A stretch of 64,000 nt of DNA from Sphagnum compactum (Eukaryota > Bryophyta > Sphagnopsida > Sphagnales): the NCBI GenBank assembly GCA_965153455.1, contig OZ234496.1:11803863-11867862 (forward strand), in the 5' to 3' direction. The position numbers and the translations under genes were made by a program. The first letter of the stretch is position 1; each line of letters opens with the position of its first letter. Below, one piece after another: positions 26,231-46,550 of the stretch. The notes under the pieces were generated by a model. That model did no database searches. It was given only the letters and a program-made list of their open reading frames with translations, and had not been told where the DNA came from.

Positions 26231-28007
26231 GTAGTCTTCAAAATAAGAAATAAAATATGTACAAAAAGATAATAGTAACCTATATTGTTTAGTAAGAATA
26301 AATTTTTTTATAGTATTGTTGACATGGTGGAAACAAATTATAGGGGAGTGTTAATTGACAATATTTATTGTCACATAATTATTTTAAAAGTTAATTTTGG
26401 ATAGTCAAAGGTTAATTTTGGAGTGAAATTTTAATGAAAAGCATTTGCTAGTGGGTAAATTTTTTAATCTAATGAGTTCCAATGGTTTTTAAATAATTGA
26501 TAAATTTTAATTTATTTTTTCCTATTTACAAGGAGATGAAGGCACTATAATAGTTAGCTTTTAAGGATAGAGTGATTAATATTAATTTGTCATTAATTAG
26601 GAATTTGTGAAGGAGATTAAGATAAGATGATTTTTGATAATAAGGTGAGAAAATTTAAGAGAAGATGAGAATGATGCATTGTATATGTGTGATGGAGAAT
26701 CTTTTGGGGTTGACCCATTCTTATTATGTTTGTGAAAGAGGAATTTGGATAGTTTTTTTTTTTTAATGATTTTCTTTTTGGAGTTTTAGGATATGAGTTG
26801 TGGGAAGATGTATTTATGTTGTTGGAATATAAGGTGTTGTTCCAATCATGGTGGTGGTATTATGATTTTTCTTTTGTTTTTGTTTGTTTATCTTTACAAA
26901 TAGATGTAATTAGTTTTTGTAATATTGAAGATTGTAGCTTTTTGTCTTTTTATATTTTTTCTTTGCAAATGGTCATTAGATAGTACAATTATAAACAAGG
27001 AGGGCAACATTGGTGGATAAACATCCAAAATGGTGAAGTTTGGGAGTTTCCAATGTGATAATTTGTAGCAAAGCAAAAAAGATTGACATGACTATAACTA
27101 TATTCTTGTTGTGCAATGGTTGTTTTCTTGTTTATTTGTACCAATTATGTTCAAGATTTTCATTTTATGCTTTTGGATGGTAGTTATATCTAAAGGTTTG
27201 TAGATTCCATTACACATTTTTTCTTATGTATGTGTTTTTATACCTGACAACCTTCACCCAATGTGTATTTAGGATTGCTAGGCTTGTGGACATACAAAGA
27301 GTTTGGAGTAGAATATAATTGATAATTTATTGTTATCGTGTGAAAGTGCCATAATGTTACATTGATAAATATGAGTCTATTGTCAAAGTACATTACATAA
27401 GCAACTATCAATTGAAAACACTAACATGAAACTTGTAATTGATGGTCCTTCATGGCAAAGAGGATACTACTACCAAAAAAAGAAGTTCACTATGTAACAT
27501 GCTTGAATTAGACAATAAGACCATAGATGGAGATCTTGGTTTGAACTCTTTCCAATTTGTGATGGTTTTTTGGAAAGAAAAGGTTTCATTTCTATAAAAC
27601 ATTTGAAAATACATATGGACCATGTTATGTAAGTGTCCTCCCAACCAATTCCTCAACTTTGTTTTCATGAAATTTAAAGCCTTAAAACATCATTCATCGT
27701 CCATTGATTTGAAACATTTGAATTGTCAGTAATTTAGTTAATTTCATGAATTCATTGAAAATTTCAAAAAATGTTCATTGGATGACAACCTTACCCACAA
27801 CTTGGTGAATAAATTTTAATGAAACGATGCATTCATTGTTTCTTTTGCATATTTTTTCATGGTCAATTTGAATTAAAATCTTTGGATATTTAAAACATGT
27901 CCATACCCAAAATGCATTAACCAATTTGTTTTTTGGTAGACACTACATTTGCTTCAACACAACCATATGCAAAGGGAACATTTGTTTCACATGTGGGTTC
28001 CAGCCAA
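26231..28007. other. AT-rich spacer
   Basis: Short frames at 26798-27076 and 27450-27668 have low-complexity composition and no recognised product. A T12 run lies near 26753-26764. Confidence 0.5.
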
Positions 28008-28050
28008 CACTACAAGAAAAAGTACGATTTATTACTAGGAAAAATAGTCA
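28008..28050 (+). mobile_element. CACTA-type terminus, orphan end
   Basis: CACTACAAGAAAAAG at 28008 is the standard plant CACTA end, preceded by caa (28005-28007), a possible three-base duplication. I did not find a matching inverted end nearby, so the element is truncated or its other end has decayed. Confidence 0.35.
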
Positions 28051-28380
28051 TTTTATGCAAATATAGCTACATGTGAGTACATGATTATGTAATCAATTTG
28101 AACCCATTGCTTTTACCACAATCATTTCCATGGTAGTAATTGTAAACCATGGAAATGAATACAATAAAAACGACTAGAATCATGAAGGAAAAAACTTTGA
28201 CATGCATATCTAGTTGTTGGATGTACATTATTTTGTGAATATTATTGGGTTTTCCAACCAATGATTGGTAGCCACGTGACACCCTAAACTAACCTATGTT
28301 GCTACATATGCAAAGCAAAAAACTTAAGACTAGACTAAGTAGGTGCTAATATGGATAATTAGGCACATTCAAGTAGGTTG

Positions 28381-28447
28381 GAAGCATGAGGGTTTGAACC
28401 CCTCACCTTCACATTAAGAATCCAAGTCTTTAACCATTGCATCACTT
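28381..28447 (-). repeat. tRNA-derived SINE-like unit (minus copy)
   Basis: On the minus strand the order is gatgcaatggttaaagac (A-box region), then about 20 bases later gaggggttcaaaccctc, a near-perfect B box inside a small stem. It shares its layout with the plus-strand copy at 6808. The T-arm-like stem is intact but no acceptor or anticodon stems can be drawn, so a SINE head fits better than a tRNA gene. Confidence 0.5.
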
Positions 28448-28469
28448 TTTCATCAAGTTATGATTTTTT

Positions 28470-28690
28470 TGTCATCATATATTACTATCAACAGTTCTTA
28501 GGTAACTTAAATCTACTTACCTTAGCATGTAATTACCTAGGTTATTCTAAGCTATTTTAATAGGTTTTTAAATCTATTCTAGGCTATTTTACCTTAGATT
28601 ACTCATGGTAATTATGGGTTATGGATAACCTAAGATCAAATAACCTATAATAGCCTAGGGCTAACAAATCAATTTAACAAATTTGGAAAG
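28470..28690. repeat. Degenerate ctaggtta/taacctag repeat
   Basis: Variants of ctaggttatt and taacctaag recur roughly every 20-35 bases in both orientations, making many small palindromes. No longer unit is apparent. Confidence 0.5.
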
Positions 28691-31690
28691 CAATGTAATC
28701 ACAAACAAAGACATCCTTGGACTTTCCAAATGTGATTAGATTATGCACACATTCCAACAAGGGTAACAACATGGAAGGTCTAAATACTCTCAACATCACA
28801 TAAAACATCAACATTAGCTTGGGTGGATGGAGCATCAAGGGCCATCTTGACACTTTTCAATGGTTCCAACATGCTAATTTAACAAGTTTTCACATTTATA
28901 AAAATCTTTAACCCATATGTCTCCACAATAATATTAAGATTGGAAAATTCAAGGGCACATTTATGGGATCTTGAAAAATACCCACACAATTTTATAAAGA
29001 GAGCTTCAAACTTTGCAACAATTGACAAGTGTGACAAAGCTTGAACAACCCAGCTTATGTGCTATGTAATGCACACCATGGAGAAATGGGGCATGTTGAA
29101 TTTTCATCTACACTATTACACTATCTTCAAACCTTTGAAAATAATAACACCATAAGCTCCCAAATATATTACTTTAATCCTTGCAATTTTAGCCTCAGTT
29201 AGTCCACCATGCTTGTTTAGATTCCCCCAAAGTAACTTTGTCAAATGGTTTGCATTTTTTTCTTCCACAATTTTTTGTAGGGTTAGGGAAAAAAACACAT
29301 TAAAGGTGAGTTGCTTAATGGTGATGTATAACAAGTATGATAATGTATAGTGAACTTTTTCTTGAAACAATTTTGAATTCAAGGACAATGCTTTTGGAAT
29401 GTGCATGACAATTTTTTGTATCTCAAAGTTCACTTAAAATCAAATTAATGTTGATTCAATGATGAAATTAAGAGGACTGGGTACATTTAATGTATATACT
29501 ATATATAACATGCAATTTTTTGATGATCATAAGGTGTCATATTGGTGACATGTTCCATTTAGCAAGAAAAAAATGAAAAAAAAAATTATGCCCAACTCAA
29601 CAATCTTCCCCTCTTTCATTTGACATGTTTCTTTGATTAAAGTATTGAATAAAAATATTTTTATGGTTTACCAACATTGAAAAATCATGTTTTTGACCAA
29701 ATTGTTTATAGGGAAGTAATAATTTTCAAACAAATTGGTGGAATATCTTTTCTTATATCATTTTCATTATTCATTTAAAATTTCATGAAAAATACTAGCT
29801 ATAACTTCGCTTTTGAAATATATTTCTCATTTTTCATACTATGTGACAAATATTATTTTGGTCACATACAAAATTTTCATGTTCATTGAATTTTTTTTGA
29901 AGAATTGATTAAGTCAAGTTTCAAAGTTCTCAAAGTTTCCCAAAGTTCACAATATTCATATCAAGTTTGGTGTACAACTTGTCAAAATTTTGAAATTAAG
30001 AAAATTGTGTTTCGTGACAACAATTTTGAGGAACTCTATTGTGCTTATGGTCGTCAATGGAATGGGTTTATGCTTCCATCCTTGCATAGTATAGCTATGA
30101 ATAGATAACAAACTTTAATTGTTGATGCTAGTGATTTCATTAATAGAAAATGGAGCTGAATTATGACTCCCTAAAATCATTTTTGGTTGCTTGAAGCACA
30201 ATGTTGTGCATGCTTTCAACCATCTCCCATACTTCTTTTTTGCAATTTGCCAATGGCACTACTTGGAACCAATGACCAGATTTTGAAAGTTAAGTTATTC
30301 AATTCGGATCTAATTCCTTTGAATGTTCTCCACTTCTTCTATGGTTTGTTGAGGATGTTGAATACAAGGTCCAACATGTAGTGGATTGATAACTTTCGTA
30401 AGTTGTTCTCCCTTACTCATTTGATCCACCATGGTAAATCACGTTTCATTGAAAGGATGATGAACATTGATTGGACACCCCATTAATCCGTGACTTGAAC
30501 TAGTTTCACATAATCCTCAATAAAGTTTACTCACAAATCCCATCTTTACTTTGTTATTTTCCCAATTTTTATTTGATTAAAACTTAAACATAAATCGTGA
30601 TTCACACCCGCCAATGAAAAAATTATAGGCATGATTCCAATACAAAACATGCATATTCATTCCCAAAGTTTCTTTCTAGAGTTGTTACCATTTCAACCTT
30701 TGTTTGATGTACAATGTCAATTTGGAAAGAAGCAAAAGTTTGGGGAAGGAGTTGATTCAAATCCATAAATTACATGTTTCTATTGTTTGACTTTCCAAAT
30801 GCACTCAAAAGTTGACTTGCATAAATATATGGGCCTCTAATCACAATTCTAATTTAAAACAACTTTGCTCCCAATGAACCTTGACGTCTTAGAATTAATG
30901 CAACAAATGCCCTTTCAAGGAATTTTAAAACTTATATGATAATAAGACTTAAGAAATTAATTTTTGAAAGCACACAACATTTGAGCTTTTTTGAGTTTCA
31001 TAATCCGATTCCATCGACACTAATGACTATCCCTTGCAGTGGTCTTTGCCTTTCCATTTATTTATACTATAACAATGTGACATGTCTTGGTTATGGAACC
31101 AAAAATGTCTAAGGAAAAAATGGGATTTGTCAATGAATCTATCTACTTTGGTAGAAAAACCTATAACACAAAGGAAAAACGGAAGCGAAATGAAACATCA
31201 ATACAAGTGTCTCCCATGTCATTTCTTCATTGTGGAAATAAAAACTAACCCTAACACACTTTTCTTATGACTAAAGGAACTTTCCCCTTCTTCCGATTTT
31301 ATTGGATTCCCATTGTTGTTATAGAAACCTTCCCAAAGGTTTCTTATGTTGTACAAATATTACATTACATTAGTAATATGGAGAACATGTCTATAACGAT
31401 GAAAAGATTGATTATGATAGTATTTTATGTCATGATCAATCTAAGTCTTGTCAACTAAAATTATGTAACATGGTCACTTAATCACTAAGTTCAACCATAG
31501 TTAGCAAGGAACCAAAGCAATGCCTAAAATAGGTTCTTGGTGATTTACTCGATTAGCACATAACCATAACTTATTCATTCTCAAGCATTTTCATCACAAC
31601 ATTATTTGAACAATATATAATCATGACACAAAACTTTATGCCTCTAAACACCCAAATCATCTTATGAAAGTCCCTCCAAATAAAAGCATG
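28691..31690. other. AT-rich spacer, no gene recognised
   Basis: Short frames on both strands (29116-29433, 29905-30108, 30187-30381, 31082-31458) look like coding debris of an unidentified element but carry no motif I can name. Confidence 0.4.
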
Positions 31691-31784
31691 GAAGTTTGGC
31701 ATCCTTTTCTCTATCCAAGAGTGATCAATGCACTCATCATTCCTCTAGCTCAGAATGTCCCTTCACCTTTCACAAACTGCAACA

Positions 31785-31945
31785 TGTTGCAGGTGGGATA
31801 ATGGGCAAACTCCATATTGCTCACAAAGAAATTGTGTAGGTGTATCCATTTTACTGCTACCTTCACATTTCACAACTGTATAATGTTTCAAGTGGCACAT
31901 AATGGGCAAACACAACATTGCTGAAAAGGAAACTGTGACATATGG
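31785..31945 (+). repeat. Direct tandem duplication, period about 88
   Basis: cacaactg..aatgtt.ca.gtgg followed by ataatgggcaaac and cattgct recurs once, at about 31786 and 31874. It lies at the start of the low-repeat gene island, beyond the 3' end of the receptor kinase gene. Confidence 0.55.
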
Positions 31946-32899
31946 TATAGTAGATGGCCATATAATAGACTCTACATCTATTAGTCAGATACTGTAGCCA
32001 GACTTCCGCAGGTCATTCCAAGGCATTCTCTCCATGTTCCATGTTTCTACTTCTCTCTTTTGGATTCCTTTGAGGATGTTTCCTACACTCCTTTGCCTTG
32101 GGGACAGCGGTCAAAAGATACATGAGTCATTTTGGTCGATGACACATGTCACTGCTGGTCTGCCCAAATGTTTAAATAATGAAATTCGTTTTCCTGCCAG
32201 CTTTGTGAAAGGTCTAATCTACATTGTTAACAATGTTGACAAATTGAGGAACCGAATGCAAAAGAAAGCTGTTAAAAAGAACAAAGGATGGTTATGCTGT
32301 CTTGCCTGTTAGGAAGGTAAGCTGTGAAACAGGTTTCTGATGGAAGGTTTCTTGCTTGAGACCATCAACCTGCAACTTTTGTCCGAGTGACCAAAACAAA
32401 CATTTAATCTCCATGTGTACATCTTAGCTTCACTGCTCATGCTTAAACTTGGAATATCAAATCTCCATCTTTGTTTGGCTGGCAACCTAACTAGATGTTT
32501 TGCAACAACAGACAATTCAAATACATAGAGATTCTCTTGCTGAATATGCAACTGGATGTCCACTTGTTACCTAACTACAGCCATTTAATTTCACAGCCTA
32601 GTTGTCATTCCCTGCCATGAGTGCAGGAAAACTGAATTTCTGAACATCTCTGCAAGGACTTCCCCTGATTCTTTTAGCATTAAAAATAATCTTTTAACAG
32701 AAATGACATCAGCATTCTTAAATTCTGGAAGGCTTCTCTTGGATCTGTGGCAAGGTGATGAAGACTAACCCCTGATGCTCCATCTTCTTTGATGGGTGCA
32801 CCAGAGCTGCAGGTCTCAGGATCCACTGCCTTGCTCACATGCCGAATTTGAAGCATCTCGTATGTTTGATGTTCCAATAATGCAACTGGTATGGTTGCT
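31946..32899. other. 3' flank of the receptor kinase gene
   Basis: This stretch is downstream of the minus-strand stop codon and probably holds the 3' UTR. Frames at 32034-32312 (plus) and 32309-32563 (minus) match nothing known. I could not fix a polyadenylation site. Confidence 0.4.
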
Positions 32900-40849
<7,950 letters not shown>

Positions 40850-41750
40850 TTGTTGTTGTTGACCAGCCCGAGTCTGCTCTGCTGCGTCACAAAGAAAAGA
40901 CTAGTTCTCGCTACAGCTCGTAAATGAACACCGGAGGGCTCTGTACAACTCGAAGATTTGACGTTCCTTTCTCAGATGCAAAGAGAAGCAGCGGGGCAAC
41001 ATAGTTGGAGCAGAGCCTCCCTCCTCATGAGTTCACCATCTCCAAAACCCTCATGAGTGAAACCTGCTCTTACACGCGGGGTGTGCAAACAGGCAGCAGG
41101 TATCCTTATTAGAAGCATTTCACGCTTTCCGTTGGCTTCTTCCAGGAGTCACGTCCGTTCTGAACCCCCGACCTACAACAACTCTCAGCAACAGCAAGCG
41201 GCCCATGGCTCTTCTTACCACTAAACAACGCACTCGTCGTCACTTTCCTTTTCACCCGTCCGCTAAATGATTCGACATTGTCGTCTCTGTGCTAGCCGAT
41301 ACAAGAACAGCAGCAGCAGCAGCAGCATGATGATGATGTTATCTTGTAGTGGGTGGTTTCGGCTTCGAGACGAGACACATCAGGGAAGATCAGATTCGTT
41401 GAGATGATGTCTGGAAGCTTTTTGCTACAGACAGTTGCAGACGTAGTGCAAAGCAGCAGACGGCTACTGCATGCACCAAAACTCCGAGCTTGGCACCATG
41501 ATAAGATAACAACAGATATGAAAGAGCTCAACATCAGCGAGAAAGAAGAGAAAGAAGCTACTGTCTGTCTACGGTCATGCTAGCTGAAGCTTCTTAGCTA
41601 CAGGCAGGAGGAGGAAGGCTGCAACTGTGCTGGGGGTTAAAAACTACAAAACAGAGTATGAAACTACACTACAACAGTGCTGCAGTGCGAGAGTCTTGAG
41701 AAATTAAAAGCTCTTTTTGTTGTTGCCTTTCACAAATCGCACAAGAAGAC
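40850..41750 (-). promoter_or_regulatory. 5' flank of the receptor kinase gene
   Basis: Upstream DNA is less AT-rich than the repeats, with a pyrimidine-rich leader typical of plant 5' UTRs. No convincing TATA box can be placed. It holds a (CAG)n-(ATG)n microsatellite at 41307-41338. A 76-codon plus frame (41353-41583) has no recognised product. Confidence 0.45.
41307..41338 (+). repeat. (CAG)6-(ATG)4 compound microsatellite
   Basis: About six CAG units run into four ATG-type units, roughly 460 bases upstream of the kinase start codon. Confidence 0.85.
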
Positions 41751-41993
41751 AAAATGGTAAGCAGCGACAAATTTCGCACCCAATTATTATTCTTTCTTAA
41801 ATTATTTTTTTCCCTGGTTGCTTGCTGATCCGCGACAAATCCTCAACGTTTGACTTAATTGTTTGGGTTCAATGCTTTTTATTACTACCGCAAATATATC
41901 GCCAGAAATGTGATGTCTTTCTGTCTTTAGTCACTTTTCTTCGTAAAAAAATTTGAGTTAGATTGCAAAGGACGTGAGCATTCTTCATCTAGT

Positions 41994-42095
41994 TACTTCC
42001 GAACTTCCGGCCCTTCCAAACACAATCCTCATCACCGCTACTGCTACTTCCCAACTTCCGGCCCTTCAGAACACACCCTATCATCATCATCGTGA
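41994..42095 (+). repeat. Tandem duplication, period about 52
   Basis: The words aacttccggcccttc and aacaca..c recur once, at about 42001 and 42053, in a C-rich setting. No coding role is seen. Confidence 0.6.
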
Positions 42096-42142
42096 CTGAC
42101 TTATTAAGGCGATGGGTTGTCAAGATGGAGAGATTTTGACAT

Positions 42143-42600
42143 CTAGTTGGTGTTAACCTGGCATCCTTTTAAATTTTCCCCTTCTTCTGTTTCCTTTTTG
42201 TTCCCCTTGTACATTGTCAGAAATTGTGACTTGTGTTTATAAATAAAGTTTGTCAGGTTTACATCATTTCTTGTTTTGTATAGATAATATAACATAGATA
42301 ATGCTATCTCTCTTGCAAGCAAGCTGCGGTGACTGTGTTGTTGATTCCACACCAACTTTAGTTTCCTGCACTCGTGTGTTGTTGAGTCCACACCAACTTT
42401 TAGTTTCCTGCAGTGGACAAGTAGGGTGGTGGAGCAGCATGTGTACCACCCTACTCCATTGTCAATGCTCACAACTCTGCTGAACTCATCAAAAACACAT
42501 CCTTCCTTTCGCAGTTGCCGGCCCAGCAGCTGCTTCATCGGCGACACCAAAATTGTTGCCCCAAAACTCTAGCACGGGCCTCCCAAATTTTAGAGTCATC
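42143..42600 (-). other. Unassigned LTR-like segment with a 41-bp duplication
   Basis: A 135-codon minus frame covers this segment but has no recognised motif. gtgttgttga.tccacaccaac followed by tagtttcctgca is repeated at 42335 and 42376. The sequence has the look of an LTR or SINE end, but no clean boundary was found. Confidence 0.3.
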
Positions 42601-42700
42601 CAAATCTGAGTTGATATATTTTTATTATGTACAATTTAAGGGTGCAGTGCAGAGTGAGTTTTTTCGTTTCTGATTCCCTATTTTATTTGAAGAAACGTTT

Positions 42701-43106
42701 ATAGAGTTATCAGTAAAGTCAGCCTGTCTTCACTATGTCTTTGGGCCTGCTTTCACCCCGTATCCCCTCTTTCAGTGGTGTCTCCAAAGTGAGAAAATTT
42801 TATTAAATCTCAGTATGAAATGCTGAAACTCAGCATTTAATAATGCACAAGGTTGGAGAGTAATTATAGTATTGTACAGGTAGGAGCAGTGAAAATATAT
42901 GTAGGAGCAGTGGAGGCGCTCATTCAGGGAAAAGGAAAGTCAGGATGAAACTTAGTTTACCACCAAAATTGGTGAAAAAACTAGTTCGGGTCTCAGTTAT
43001 TTCGTTTTGTAAAATTTTCATTCCTAGTTATTCGTTTGGTGCCCTATTATACCGAAACGGGTGTTTCTCGCCCCCTAATCGCAGGACTTTACGGATAACT
43101 CTAATA
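42701..43106 (-). mobile_element. Family B MITE-like element, copy on minus strand
   Basis: Left end agagttatcagtaaagtca and right end (reverse complement) agagttatccgtaaagtc form terminal inverted repeats. Interior words gggcctgctttcacccc and ccctctttcagtgg match, in reverse complement, the plus-strand copies at 49421 and 51776. At about 406 bp with no coding frame it fits a MITE. Confidence 0.65.
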
Positions 43107-43540
43107 ACTAAGAAAAAGCAATTTGTCACTCTAGTTTGGAATGTATAGCAGAATGTCAAATCCGGAGTCACTGCAACAGGACTCTCGTGACTGGTGGGTC
43201 ATACAATTGTTTTGCTTTTCAGCTTGTGTTTGTTTGTCAAAGGTAATGTTGGCCAATGCCAACACCTCGGGCATTGGATGGACTACAAGAATAAGGGACC
43301 GCACTAGGCAGAGCCCAGGCAGGCCAATTCCGGTAATGCTTGTGGCCAAGGGCATTCCATGGTGTGGGATTTTAAATTTTTCAAAATATTCTCGTGATAC
43401 CTTGTGGGTACCCATATCACAAGGAAAAAAAAAAACTGGTAACAAGACATTTTGCAGGTGTGGCCATTTCATTTTCTGAAATGCCTTGCACGCTCTGTAG
43501 ACAAATCTTTTTGGAGGTTATTATAGTTTTATAGAGAACC
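43107..43540. other. Spacer with overlapping long frames
   Basis: A 112-codon plus frame and a 113-codon minus frame overlap almost completely at 43131-43479. Neither shows a known motif, and mirrored open frames usually mean chance. Confidence 0.4.
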
Positions 43541-43810
43541 ATATTGTTTTTGTTTTTTTTTTCCCCCTCCCAATTTCCTCATGTAGTTATACAAGAATAT
43601 TTAATCAAATTTGGCTATAGACCATATATGAAAGTTGAAACAAATCCTTTTTCTACTTTGGCTACCTGCTGGAACATGTTGTCAAAATCTGGCAAATTTA
43701 GAAAATTGAAATCTGGCAAAAAATGATGGCCATTTTTTTCACAAAAATCCTTTGTATGTGTTGAAAAATCATATTGTTCAGGTCAAAAAAATGTGAAGAT
43801 TGGCCAAAGG
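43541..43810 (+). repeat. Dispersed repeat family A, copy 2
   Basis: Follows the family order: T-run, aatttggctata, ctacctgctggaac, gtcaaaatctggcaaat, and a 3' part atcctttgtatg shared closely with copy 1 (aatcctttgtatggg). Confidence 0.6.
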
Positions 43811-46399
43811 AAAAAAGTATTACAAAATCTAATGTCCATTACACACAAGACATTTAGGATCAAAATTGAACCTTGAATTGCACCCTTTTTCATATTAAAA
43901 AAAATTTAAGAAAAGATACAATGAGTGAGTCTAAGGGCTTGGGGTCCAATATCAAAAAAAGTGTCATTGGCATGTGCGAGGATTAAGTTAACCTTTGGTC
44001 TATTCTGTTTTTTTTCTTATTTTGTTTCATGGGTTTTTTCTCTTTTTTTAAATCATTATTCTTTCTACACACAATGGATGATCATGTGCACAAAATATTA
44101 ATGGCTCTTGTTTTTAGTATGATCATGCATTGAGTGATTACAACAATTGATTGCACTACAACAAGTAAGTATTGGACAACATTGAAATATGATGAATGCT
44201 ATGCAATTTTGCATGGAGTTTTTTTATGGATCCACAAGACCAGCCAAATCAACTTAAAAATTTTGTCAAAAATGGGGGAGTCGATGTATTTTGAACAATG
44301 TCCTCAATCCACGACATATTTTCCATTGTCACAAAAATTGAGCAACAAGGGTAAAAGAAAACACTTAAACAAAACCCAAGAAAAGAACTGAACAACCTTG
44401 GCCCTAGCTTACAATTTAATTCTCCAAACCATAAGCTTTCCTTTAATTTTCCTTCCAAAATGATGTCATGTAAACTAAATCACAATTTGATTTGTCGTGG
44501 TCATGGACCCTCCTCTAAAGACCTTGGGACCAATTTAGAACTCTTGACCTCGATCAAGAATCCTCGATTTCATTGGACCATACTCTTTGAACCCTTGTCT
44601 AAAGTGGCCTTGAATGTAATGGCCTTGGCCCCAATGGAAAGGCTCTTTTATATTCTCATACATTTTTCAATAATTCATCAAATGTTTTTTTTTTCATTCC
44701 ATTTAGGTGGGTAATGAAAAAAGGTAAAGTAGTTAGCCTTGAAAGAAGAAAATATTAGATTGATTGGGCTCCACATTGCTACACATTATTAATCATGATG
44801 AAAAGATCTATAAAATGGTTCTATTGAATAACATTTGCATGTAATTCCAACTGAATTCAAAAACATTCGATGGAGTCCAAATTTCATTAGAATTGTACCC
44901 AAATTCAATTGGATTCAAATTCAAATTCCATTATAAATCAATCAAATGCAAATTGAAATTTGAAATATATTGAAATTTGTTTGTTATTTTCATCATTTTT
45001 TATTATGATGTTAAAAAAGAACAAGTTTGAAAGAACACAAATATGAAAAGATAGTTTTCCTTTTCATTCAAAAGAGCAAATGTGATAATAATAACCACAT
45101 TCAACCCCTCTAAGTGACCACTTAATCTATGATTATTCTTGAAATATTGTACAATTTTTTAAAAATTAAATCATTATATTATTATGTTTAAAATTTTCAT
45201 TTTTTTCATTTTCAAGAAGTTTTAATTGTGATTTTCTACTTTTAAAATATTTAAAATCATAAAAATTAATAACAACTTTCAATGTGTTTTTGGGTTTTTT
45301 TTTTATTAAATTGATTTCTAATTTTCAAAATATATACATCATTATATTGAAACTAACATTGCTTAAAACAATTCCATTTGTATTTTCTTTTTAAAATTTG
45401 GATACAAAATATTAAAGTGGTTACTACTACTCTTAATACATATTAGCATAAATGCACCTTCAAAACATATTCCAAACCAGAATTTATTTGAACCAAACTT
45501 ATTGAACCTAAAGTCACCCCCCCTTACACCAACTCAAATGTTACTACCGTCATTAGTGGAATTTTTAGGTTTATCAATTTAACAATATGATGTGAGAAAG
45601 AAGTAAGAATAATCTATTTTATCATTATTTTTGCCCCTATCTCACATTTTCAAAGCAAAGCTTAAATTTAAATATAAATATTCAAATATTTATTTAATTA
45701 TTAAAGTCCATTCCATAAATTCAAAACGTTTTCCTTAACCGGGTTTTAGTCTCCAAGATTTCAATATGTATTTAACAACTTTGTATGATCAAAAGGAAAA
45801 TATGTATATAATTATTTTGAACATATCGTAGGTGAAGTAGGATTATTTTAGTTTTATAAAAGATCAACTTGGCTTGTCAATGTACATACTCACTTTCCCA
45901 ACTCCATGTTTTTAAATTATTTAACATATATATTTCTTTAAATATTAATTTTCTCATTTTTTTGGGTGAAACAAACAAGAAACTTTCTAATCTTCATTGG
46001 GGTGTTGACAGCTCTATCCATTAAAAAAACAAGTAAAATGAGATTCAAAAATGGTAGGAAAGTGTTTAATGATTGGAAAACAACTTTCACATAATAACAT
46101 GACATGAAATTAACACTATATGATAAGATTATTAAAAAGTTTAAAATTTTACATATATATTTTAAAAAATTTACTCAAACATTTTCATTGACCAATTTGT
46201 GTATTTTTCAATAATATATTTTTAATGTTTTCACTCAATCTATGGAATTTTTTTGACAAGGGCTGAATTCAACATTTTTTTTCAATAATGTGGGTGGATT
46301 TAACCTCAAATCAAATCAATTCACAAGTCACATTTTGAGCTTACAATAATATTTGATAATTGAATTGAATGTAATTATCTTTTGCATATATTCTAAACA
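43811..46399. other. AT-rich spacer
   Basis: Nothing coding recognised. 44,880-44,990 holds repeated aaattcaaattc-type words. Confidence 0.5.
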
Positions 46400-46550
46400 T
46401 GGGTTTTTTTTCCCCAATTTTGTGATGTAACCACATTGGGATCACCCATAGGGTGAAATTAACCAAATGTGGTTATAGGTCAAAGAAGAAAGTAAAAAAG
46501 TTGAAAAATCCTGCTATGCTGGCCGACTTGTTGAAACCTATTGTCTAAAT
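46400..46550 (+). repeat. Dispersed repeat family A, copy 3 (short)
   Basis: gggtttttttt, aattttgtgatgtaacc, gatcacccatagg and aaatgtggttatagg follow the family order. It stops earlier than the other copies. Confidence 0.55.

Noticed and set aside
28381-28447. A tRNA gene
   Set aside because: Only the T-arm-like B box is good; acceptor and anticodon stems cannot be formed, and a second copy with an A tail supports a SINE.
41353-41583. 76-codon plus frame as a divergent gene upstream of the kinase
   Set aside because: No motif, and the composition is explained by a microsatellite and GA-rich DNA.
43131-43479. Overlapping 112- and 113-codon frames as a gene
   Set aside because: They mirror each other on opposite strands, with no motif, signal or intron evidence.
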